From positions 128,276 to 160,660 of the forward strand of contig CALWPL010000004.1 of the NCBI GenBank assembly GCA_944383405.1: a DNA stretch of 32,385 nucleotides, given 5' to 3'. Source of the stretch: an uncultured Clostridia bacterium. GTDB taxonomy: Bacteria; Bacillota; Clostridia; Christensenellales; UBA1242. The notes beneath the pieces were generated by a model. The model searched no databases. It was not told the DNA's origin and saw only the letters and a list, made by a program, of their open reading frames with translations. The stretch's first letter is position 1; every line of letters begins with the position of its first letter. A program made the position numbers and the translations under genes. Of the stretch, positions 26,142-32,385 are shown one piece after another.

Positions 26142-28046
26142 CTATAATAGAATAAGGGAGGGACGAAAGCCGTAATAATTGATAGTAGTATACAGACTAC
26201 TGTTATACAAGGAGAAGGCCCCAGCATTACCATGATTATTAGCATAGCCACCACGAAGAAAGCCACATATGTAGCTCTGACTTGTTGTTGTATAAAAATA
26301 ATCGCATAGCCCATTACTCATTCCACTTATTGATGTTGCATTTGTACTTGGCATCCCTATTAAACTCATTGTACTGTTACTATTTGTCATGTCTACATCA
26401 CAATGACTATTATATGTGTTCTTTGATAATGCGTAGTTTAATCTTATATATCCTGCATTTACTAGTGTTTCATTATGCGTTGCATATCCATTACTTACAT
26501 ACGATGTTGTGAGTAACCAATTACCTTCGTTGTAATCATAATCTTCAAATGTAAAGTATGCATAAGTATTTGACCCATCATATATTTGCCCTGCTCCAAA
26601 TATCCATGTATATACATTTCCCCATGGATTTGCCATTCCAAGGCAAAATACTGAGGTATATTTATCACTTCCTACATAGCCATCTCTAAGTACTCTTCTC
26701 CCATCACTTGTCGTATAGGTTAAAAACTGTGGCGAATATAGTCCATGTTTTCCATTGTCTACATAATCTCTATATGTATATCCATAATTCATTCCTGCCC
26801 CGTCATAGCCAGTTGGGGATAACATATAGTCCCCTTCGTATTCTCCACCACTTTCATTGTTTTGTACATATGTTGCTGTGTTTTTACTTCCGCTATTGTA
26901 TACCCCTATTGTTCCACCACCTTTTTGGGATAAATAATAGTTACTCTTTGATGTTAGTGCTGTACCATCTGCCTTAGTAAAATCACTTACACTTGCACTA
27001 CTATATGGAGAATAAGAATAGGTATTCCCATAGCCTACTGTTGTTTGGGAGTTATTGTTTGCGTATTTTACTAGATAAAGTAAATTGTATATATATGCTG
27101 TATAGTTTTCCCCTTGTACTCCACTTGCTTTGTCATAATCTCCACCTAGATTTGCATTTTCCCATGCTCTTGTTAAGTTACTTGCCCATAGCATCATATT
27201 CGTTTGTGTTGTACTAACGGTTGCTTGGCTGTCTGTTGTTCCATTATTGTAATTGTAATTTGTTATTAAGTAACCAGCACTACCGCTTGTAGTAGGTGTA
27301 CTATCATATATATAACTTCTACATATTACGCCATAAGTATTTTTTGCTACACTATGGTCTGCGTTAAATATGGTTGCTTCAAATGTTCCTGTATACCAAC
27401 CTTTTACATATACTGGGGTTATGCCTTCTGGCATATCTTTTAATTTACTAAATTCTTCTAAGGTTTCCCCAATTCTAATGTATTGTACATTATCTTGTAT
27501 ATATCTTGCTATGTACATATCTGGATAGTATGTATATACATCAACTGTAAAACTCTCTTGTTGTGTTAGTGTCCTTCCACTTGCAAGTGTTGTACCCGGT
27601 TGTAAAGTTATACTTCTTCCATACCATTCAAAGTTGTAGTTTGGGTCGCTTAATTTACCTATTATCTCTCCAGTTTCAATATCTACATTTACTAGGTCTA
27701 TATTCCTATACACGGGAGCCGAGTCATATTCGTCAATTCCATATTTTACTCCGTCTGGGTTATTATCTCCGTTGTTATCTACTAGATACCCAGCAAGTGT
27801 CTGCAAACTATTACTCTCTACCTTTGTCGCTACGGCATCGAGGGTCGCATTTAACCCTTCTTTTGTCCAGCTTGGGTCCGTTTGATTAATTGGCTGATAT
27901 ACAGTTAATACTTCTACTGGATTCCTATACACTATTGTAAAGTATGTTGATAAATTTAGTTGTGTCGCTGCCCACATCTCTATTACACTTACACTTACTA
28001 GTGCTACACATAGTATTGAAAATATTGTTATTTTAAACCTACGCAT
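26142..28046 (-). CDS. Secreted protein with C-type-lectin/FGE-like C-terminal domain
   Basis: This is a 634-residue protein of unknown function. A signal peptide is clear: a basic MRRFK start, a hydrophobic core at residues 6-22 and a likely cleavage after EMWAA (residue 27). The mature part is rich in Tyr, Asn, Ser and Thr with few Cys. The C-terminal 170 residues carry the pattern of the formylglycine-enzyme/C-type-lectin fold: GMANPWGNVYTWI (about 470-482, compare GNVWEW), RGGYANNHGNAGAFSL (598 onward) and the terminal GFRPSL (626-631). The same fold displays variable residues in phage and bacterial binding proteins. No anchor, LPXTG or membrane segment closes the chain. The promoter contains a nine-G tract. 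Ribosome site AAAGGAG is 6 nt from the ATG. Binding or adhesion is inferred, not shown. Confidence 0.75.
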   Translation of the reverse strand: MRRFKITIFSILCVALVSVSVIEMWAATQLNLSTYFTIVYRNPVEVLTVYQPINQTDPSWTKEGLNATLDAVATKVESNSLQTLAGYLVDNNGDNNPDGVKYGIDEYDSAPVYRNIDLVNVDIETGEIIGKLSDPNYNFEWYGRSITLQPGTTLASGRTLTQQESFTVDVYTYYPDMYIARYIQDNVQYIRIGETLEEFSKLKDMPEGITPVYVKGWYTGTFEATIFNADHSVAKNTYGVICRSYIYDSTPTTSGSAGYLITNYNYNNGTTDSQATVSTTQTNMMLWASNLTRAWENANLGGDYDKASGVQGENYTAYIYNLLYLVKYANNNSQTTVGYGNTYSYSPYSSASVSDFTKADGTALTSKSNYYLSQKGGGTIGVYNSGSKNTATYVQNNESGGEYEGDYMLSPTGYDGAGMNYGYTYRDYVDNGKHGLYSPQFLTYTTSDGRRVLRDGYVGSDKYTSVFCLGMANPWGNVYTWIFGAGQIYDGSNTYAYFTFEDYDYNEGNWLLTTSYVSNGYATHNETLVNAGYIRLNYALSKNTYNSHCDVDMTNSNSTMSLIGMPSTNATSISGMSNGLCDYFYTTTSQSYICGFLRGGYANNHGNAGAFSLYNSSLYTTINYYGFRPSLILL

Positions 28047-28131
28047 ATTTTCTCCTTTGTATCTTTATTTTGTTTATTTTATGTCCTTTTTATTAATTTT
28101 TCTTCGCTCTTATGTTTTTAAAAATTTTTAT

Positions 28132-28174
28132 TGTTGATAACTTGTGTATCTTTTATCCACAATTTTTATCCACA
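28132..28174. promoter_or_regulatory. DnaA-box cluster in the leader of the secreted-protein gene
   Basis: Two perfect consensus boxes TTATCCACA lie at 28153-28161 and 28166-28174 (plus strand) as a 13-bp tandem repeat. A one-mismatch box, TTATCAACA in opposite orientation, is at 28132-28140. They fall about 20-65 nt downstream of the predicted transcription start. The inverted copies could alternatively pair in RNA as a hairpin (TTGTGGATAA with TTATCAACAA, one mismatch). DnaA binding is inferred from the consensus only. Confidence 0.5.
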
Positions 28175-28202
28175 ATTCTTATTTTTATTTTTTCGCAATT
28201 AA

Positions 28203-28230
28203 AGTGTACCCCCCCCCGCAGTTCTGTCAA
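28203..28230 (-). promoter_or_regulatory. Promoter with nine-G tract in the -35/-10 spacer
   Basis: On the minus strand a perfect -35 TTGACA (28225-28230) is followed by a 16-nt spacer whose last nine bases are G (28209-28217), then TACACT (28203-28208), which keeps the three most conserved -10 bases. It is upstream of the secreted lectin-like protein. A gain or loss of one G by slippage would change the spacer to 17 or 15, altering promoter strength. Confidence 0.65.
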
Positions 28231-28535
28231 CTAATTTTTTCACATTTTCACAATAAATTTTTGAGTTTTGAACAATTTTTGTTTTTTAGTTTTTAACTTT
28301 TCTTTTTAATTGTTTATCAGTTCTTTTGTTTTTAAAAATTAATTTTTATGCAAAACTATTTAAAAAGCTTTTTAAATTTAAAACTCTTTTATATTTAAAA
28401 AAACTAATTTTATGCATAACTATTTAATTTTTAAACTACTTTGCGTTTTAATAAAAATTAAGTTAAAATTACAACAATATTTATTTAAAAATAAAGTATT
28501 AGATTAAACTTTACTCAAAAATTTCTTGCTCGCCC
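28231..28535. other. AT-rich region after the LRR gene
   Basis: No gene is visible. It contains a perfect palindrome ATTTAAAAAGCTTTTTAAAT (28359-28378) and an imperfect direct repeat of about 24 bp around TTTTATGCA-AACTATTTAA (about 28340-28363 and 28405-28427). A/T-only stems could terminate LRR transcripts, but no clear intrinsic terminator is evident. Confidence 0.5.
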
Positions 28536-31500
28536 TTATTGCTTAGTGGCGATTGGCTTTCCTTTTAAATCATAAGCCCATTCTCCAGCCCAATATACAG
28601 GTCTAGAACTACTTATCCAACTTGAAGACCATGAACTTGGTTTTTCACTTTCCTCACAATAAACCCTAACTAAGTTACAACTGCTTAACCAACTCGTACT
28701 AATACTTGTTATTCCAACTGGCAATATTACATATTTTAAATTATAGCAATTATAAAATGCAGAAAAACCTATACTTGTTAGTTGTGAATTGTCTTCAAAT
28801 CTAACACTTTCTAAATTGTAACAATTAGAAAATGCAGAATTCTCTATACTAACTACACTACTTGATATTACTACACTCTTGATATTTTTAAGCCCACTGA
28901 ATGCGTACTGTGTAATTTTTGTAACTCCATAAGGAATAACGAGTTCTTCAATTTCCTCTCCATTTAAATATAATTTTTCTGCATAATTTAACGGATAACA
29001 ATTTGATCCACTATAAGTAATATTGCACCAACTCGCTAAATCTTCAATATAAATACTTTCTAAATTACTGCAACCATAAAAAGTATATGTCCCAATGCTT
29101 GTTATTCCTTTTGGTATTGAAAGTGATTTAAGCTTTCTACAATTGTAAAATAAATATGTTCCAATACTTGTTAATTGAGAATTTTCTTCAAAATCCACTG
29201 ATTCAAGTTTACTACACTCTCTAAACACACTATTCCCTAAACTAGTTATACTGCTTGGTAATGTAATAGATACTAAACTACTGCAATTTTGAAACACACT
29301 ATTTCCTAAACTAGTTATACTGCTTGACAATGTAATAGATACTAAACTACTGCAATATTGAAACACATAGTTGCCAATTGTTTGTAAGTTTGAATTTGTT
29401 CCAAAATCAATACTTTTTAAATTATGACAACTACTAAAAGCGCCCTCATTTATATTTGTAATTTGTGAGTTATCTTCAAATATAACATTTTCTATACCAC
29501 TATTATAAAAGGCACGCTCATCTATTAAAGTAACACTGCTAGGAATTGTTACACTTAATATACTCTTACACTCATAAAATGCATAATTGTTTATACGACT
29601 AACTCCCTCAGGAATAACTAAATTTGTAACCTTTTCATTATTTATATATAAATCTGCACCATAAGATAAAGGATTTGTACTTGCATCAAAATCATCAAAA
29701 CTTATATTACACCAATCTTCTATACTTCCTAAGAAATAAACATATTTTATATTAAAACAATTTGCAAATGTAAAAGTTTCACAAGTCTTTAAACTACTTG
29801 GCAAAACAACAGTCGTTAACTTATGACAATCCATGAAAATATAATCTCTTAAAGTAGATAATCTTGAATTTTCTTCAAATACTATACTTTCTAAATTACT
29901 GCACCCATTAAATGCATATTCCCCAATGCTTGTTACGCTACTTGGAATATCTACTTCTAACAAATTATCACAATGTGCAAAAGCATCAGTTCCTATACTT
30001 GTTACGCTACTTGGAATAATAATATTTTGTAAATTTTTAAATCCATAAAAAGCATAAGATTTTATAGACTTTATAGTACTTGGGACTTCAAAGGTAGTTA
30101 TTTTGATATTATTAATATATACATCAGTTGAATATCTTGCCGGATTCGAACTACTTGAACTAAAAGAAATATTACACCAATCTTCTTCATTTCCAAGAAA
30201 ATAAAACTCTTTTATATTGCAACCATAAAATGCAGAAGAACCTATACTTGTTACACTACTTGGTATTGTTATACTAGTTAAATTACTACAATTATAAAAT
30301 GCAGAATCCCCTATACTTGTTACACTACTTGGTATTGTTATACTAGTTAAATTACTACAATTATAAAATGCTTCAGTGCCTATACTTGTTACACTACTTG
30401 GTATTGTTATATTAGCTAAATTACTACAATTATAAAATGCTCCTTCTCCAATTTTTGTTATTCCTTCTGGTATAACAATTTCTGTCATCTCTCTTAATAA
30501 TTCATCCTTAATATAAATTTCTTCTACTTGATAAAGTAAAACAGCCCCATTTACTTTGCCAGAAACAGTAAATTCAATTTGAACCCAGTCTTCAATATCT
30601 CCTAAAAAGTAAAGAGCATCTATTACACCGCATTGCCAAAAAGCCGCTTCAACTTGCCTCATACTAGCAGGTAAAGTGATTTCTGAAATTGAGCTACAGT
30701 ATTCAAAAGCACTATCATCAATAGTCGAACAAATAGAATTTTCACTGAATGTTAATTTTGTTATTTTAGGACAATTTTCAAATGAAGACACACCTATATA
30801 TTCAACACTATCAGGTATAACAAGTTCCCCTTGTAAATTAGAACAACCTGAGAACGCATAGCTATTTATCCTCGTAACACAATTTGGAATTGAAAGAGAT
30901 ATTATATTTTGATTGTTATAAAACGCATATTGTGCAATTTCATATTCATACCCAAGGTTATTAGGTAAATCTAAATTTGTTTGCGTTCCAATATATTTTG
31001 TTAGGTAAAATTCATTATTTACATAGTCTTCATACATTATATAATCATTATAATTTTTATAGCCGCTCTCTATATCTTGTGAGGTTTTAATAACTGAGGC
31101 ATAATTTCCTACATATCCATAATTACTAGACCCTGCTACAATGTTCATGGAACTTAAATTATACACTTCCTTTAATGCATAACAACTATAAAAAGCATCA
31201 CTCCCAATATTTGTTACACAACTTTGTATTGTTATACTAATTATATCTAAATCTCCATAAAATGCCATTCTATATATCTCATAGTCATATCCAAGTCCGG
31301 TTGGTAAAACTAAACTGTTACTACTTCCTACATAGCCAACTAAATAATACTTACTATTTTCACTATCCTCATACATGATATAGTCTCCATATTGTTTAAA
31401 CCTACTAGGTTCGCTAAGTGAAGTATAAATATATGGAGCATAATATCCTACATATCCATTACTACTATTTGCAGAAACTATATTAAGCGTGCTTAAATTA

Positions 31501-32385
31501 TATACTTCTTTTAAGGCATAACATCCATTAAAGGCAGAACTTCCTATACTTGTAACTCCACTTGGTATAATAATACTTTTAAGAGAACTACAATTTTTGA
31601 AAGCAGAACTACTTATAGTCTTTAATTGTGAATTTTCTTCAAATACCACACTTTCTAAATTACTGCAACCATTAAATGCGTAACCCCCAATGCTTGTTAC
31701 GCTACTTGGTATAATAATACTTTTAAGAGAACTACAATTTTGGAAAGCATAACTACTTATAGTCTTTAATTGTGAATTTCCCTCAAATACCACACTTTCT
31801 AAATTACTGCACCCAGAAAATGCATATTCCCCAATACTTGTTACGCTACTTGGTATAGTTACAGACTTCAAATCTTTTAAATATGCAAAGGTAAAATCAT
31901 CTTCAATATATTCAACCCCCTCTGAAATTACTAAATCTGTTAATAATTCTCCGTTTACATACACACTTGGACTATAAGCAAATGGGGATGAAGAAAAACG
32001 ATAACCTTTTGTTACATAACATAAGAAATCTAAATCATTGCCCTCAAAATATACGGTTTTTAAATTAAATGAATCCTCAAAACATTCTTTTCCAATTGAT
32101 TCTAACTTAGAATTTTCTTGGAATGTAATACTTTTTAAATTTTCACAGTTATTAAAAGCATATTCTCCTATACTTGTTACACTACTTGGTATTGTTATAC
32201 TCTCAATATTTGTATCATAAAATGCATAGCCCCCTATACTTGTTACACTATTTGGAATAACAACATTTGTAAAGTTCTTTACCCCTCTATATGCATTACT
32301 AGGAATTTTTGTTGTCCCCTCTGGTATTACAAGAGTTGTTGACTGTTCAGTAGTTAGAATAACATTATCTGCACTTATAGATAGT
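28536..32385 (-). CDS. Giant BspA-like leucine-rich repeat surface protein (N-terminus outside window)
   Basis: At least 1282 residues are read; the frame stays open to the window edge, so the true start and any signal peptide lie beyond 32385. The GTG at 31964 is internal. The protein is built from more than thirty TpLRR/LRR_5 units of about 23 residues with the consensus LxSITIPSSVTSIGxxAFxxCSN. Spacer modules interrupt them: five of the type EDWCNISF...LYINNEKVTNLVIPEGV, and two of the type YGDYIMYED...LVGYVGSSNSLVLP. The tail is YCEESEKPSSW ... PVYWAGEW and ends KPIATKQ without LPXTG or S-layer motif. BspA proteins bind host matrix proteins and other bacteria in Tannerella and relatives; here a surface-binding role is inferred. 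Very similar DNA repeats suggest expansion by recombination. Confidence 0.92.
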   Translation of the reverse strand, partial: LSISADNVILTTEQSTTLVIPEGTTKIPSNAYRGVKNFTNVVIPNSVTSIGGYAFYDTNIESITIPSSVTSIGEYAFNNCENLKSITFQENSKLESIGKECFEDSFNLKTVYFEGNDLDFLCYVTKGYRFSSSPFAYSPSVYVNGELLTDLVISEGVEYIEDDFTFAYLKDLKSVTIPSSVTSIGEYAFSGCSNLESVVFEGNSQLKTISSYAFQNCSSLKSIIIPSSVTSIGGYAFNGCSNLESVVFEENSQLKTISSSAFKNCSSLKSIIIPSGVTSIGSSAFNGCYALKEVYNLSTLNIVSANSSNGYVGYYAPYIYTSLSEPSRFKQYGDYIMYEDSENSKYYLVGYVGSSNSLVLPTGLGYDYEIYRMAFYGDLDIISITIQSCVTNIGSDAFYSCYALKEVYNLSSMNIVAGSSNYGYVGNYASVIKTSQDIESGYKNYNDYIMYEDYVNNEFYLTKYIGTQTNLDLPNNLGYEYEIAQYAFYNNQNIISLSIPNCVTRINSYAFSGCSNLQGELVIPDSVEYIGVSSFENCPKITKLTFSENSICSTIDDSAFEYCSSISEITLPASMRQVEAAFWQCGVIDALYFLGDIEDWVQIEFTVSGKVNGAVLLYQVEEIYIKDELLREMTEIVIPEGITKIGEGAFYNCSNLANITIPSSVTSIGTEAFYNCSNLTSITIPSSVTSIGDSAFYNCSNLTSITIPSSVTSIGSSAFYGCNIKEFYFLGNEEDWCNISFSSSSSNPARYSTDVYINNIKITTFEVPSTIKSIKSYAFYGFKNLQNIIIPSSVTSIGTDAFAHCDNLLEVDIPSSVTSIGEYAFNGCSNLESIVFEENSRLSTLRDYIFMDCHKLTTVVLPSSLKTCETFTFANCFNIKYVYFLGSIEDWCNISFDDFDASTNPLSYGADLYINNEKVTNLVIPEGVSRINNYAFYECKSILSVTIPSSVTLIDERAFYNSGIENVIFEDNSQITNINEGAFSSCHNLKSIDFGTNSNLQTIGNYVFQYCSSLVSITLSSSITSLGNSVFQNCSSLVSITLPSSITSLGNSVFRECSKLESVDFEENSQLTSIGTYLFYNCRKLKSLSIPKGITSIGTYTFYGCSNLESIYIEDLASWCNITYSGSNCYPLNYAEKLYLNGEEIEELVIPYGVTKITQYAFSGLKNIKSVVISSSVVSIENSAFSNCYNLESVRFEDNSQLTSIGFSAFYNCYNLKYVILPVGITSISTSWLSSCNLVRVYCEESEKPSSWSSSWISSSRPVYWAGEWAYDLKGKPIATKQ
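29236..29373 (-). repeat. Two near-identical 69-bp repeats inside the LRR gene
   Basis: Two 69-bp units (29236-29304 and 29305-29373), each encoding one 23-residue LRR, differ at only three positions over their first 60 bases. Confidence 0.85.
30241..30447 (-). repeat. Three tandem 69-bp repeats inside the LRR gene
   Basis: Units begin at 30241, 30310 and 30379. The first two are identical over their first 62 bases and the third differs from them at two of these, so synonymous sites are preserved as well as the protein. Each encodes one LRR. Confidence 0.9.
31564..31851 (-). repeat. Two 144-bp repeats (two LRRs each) inside the LRR gene
   Basis: Units at 31564-31707 and 31708-31851 share nearly all bases, including the segment encoding the SQLKTIS-AF-NCSSLKSIIIPS stretch. 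A third, more diverged copy begins at 31852. Confidence 0.85.

Noticed and set aside
26114..28000. Several plus-strand and other-frame open frames over the secreted protein gene (for example 27563-27889)
   Set aside because: Antisense shadows of a long Tyr/Asn/Thr-rich gene, without ribosome sites or family motifs.
28132..28174. Chromosomal origin of replication
   Set aside because: Only three boxes, no dnaA, dnaN or rpmH neighbours and no ordered AT-unwinding array; a regulatory or relic cluster is a more cautious reading.
31962..31964. GTG as the start of the LRR protein
   Set aside because: The frame is open upstream to the window edge and continues the LRR pattern, so this Val codon is internal.
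1..32385. CRISPR arrays, tRNA or rRNA genes, transposases, integrases
   Set aside because: I looked for these on both strands and saw none. The regular repeats at 28536-32385 are coding LRRs, not CRISPR repeats.

Overview
The window is a very AT-rich stretch of a Firmicutes-type chromosome, probably from an uncultured Clostridia-like, gut-associated bacterium. This rests on housekeeping gene order matching the Bacillus/Clostridium pattern (ytxC-thrS-infC-rpmI-rplT; rpsO-pnp-ylxY-like deacetylase-M16 peptidase-ftsK-rimO-pgsA-cinA), a T-box leader on thrS, consensus SigA-type promoters, strong AAGGAG ribosome binding sites, and a BspA-type leucine-rich repeat surface protein of the kind common in gut and oral Firmicutes. 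Every convincing gene lies on the minus strand, so transcription runs from high to low coordinates. The standard code is used: Trp is TGG where I checked, and infC ends in TGA.

Layout in transcription order. (1) 32385-25980 is a surface-protein region. It holds a very large BspA-like LRR protein cut by the window edge, a secreted protein with a C-type-lectin/FGE-like C-terminus, and the decayed C-terminal tail of a second BspA-like gene. (2) 25776-22307: yajC, a TIGR04086-like membrane protein and recJ. (3) 22283-10563: rpsO, pnp, a polysaccharide deacetylase, an M16 peptidase, ftsK, rimO, pgsA and a diverged cinA. (4) 10318-8224: an Fe-S type operon with a cysteine desulfurase, an IscU-like protein lacking two of three ligand cysteines, and a PPC-domain protein. 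(5) 8204-6571: rpsB-tsf. (6) 6459-4174: ruvX, a DUF1292 protein and lysS. (7) 3909-1: ytxC-like, thrS under T-box control, then infC-rpmI-rplT under a probable L20-type attenuator.

The core genes serve translation (ribosomal proteins L20, L35, S2, S15; IF3; EF-Ts; ThrRS; LysRS), RNA decay, DNA repair and segregation (RecJ, RuvX, FtsK), protein export (YajC) and lipid synthesis (PgsA). Several carry readable regulatory leaders: the thrS T-box with an ACC specifier, and attenuator or hairpin leaders ahead of infC, rpsB and rpsO.

The most interesting signal is upstream of the secreted lectin-like protein. A run of nine G lies exactly inside the 16-nt spacer between a perfect TTGACA -35 and a TACACT -10. 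This is the architecture of slipped-strand, phase-variable promoters such as neisserial porA. Two perfect DnaA boxes and a near-perfect inverted third lie just downstream in the predicted 5' leader. With the repeat-rich neighbouring LRR gene and the broken LRR remnant, this looks like a surface-antigen variation locus next to conserved housekeeping genes.
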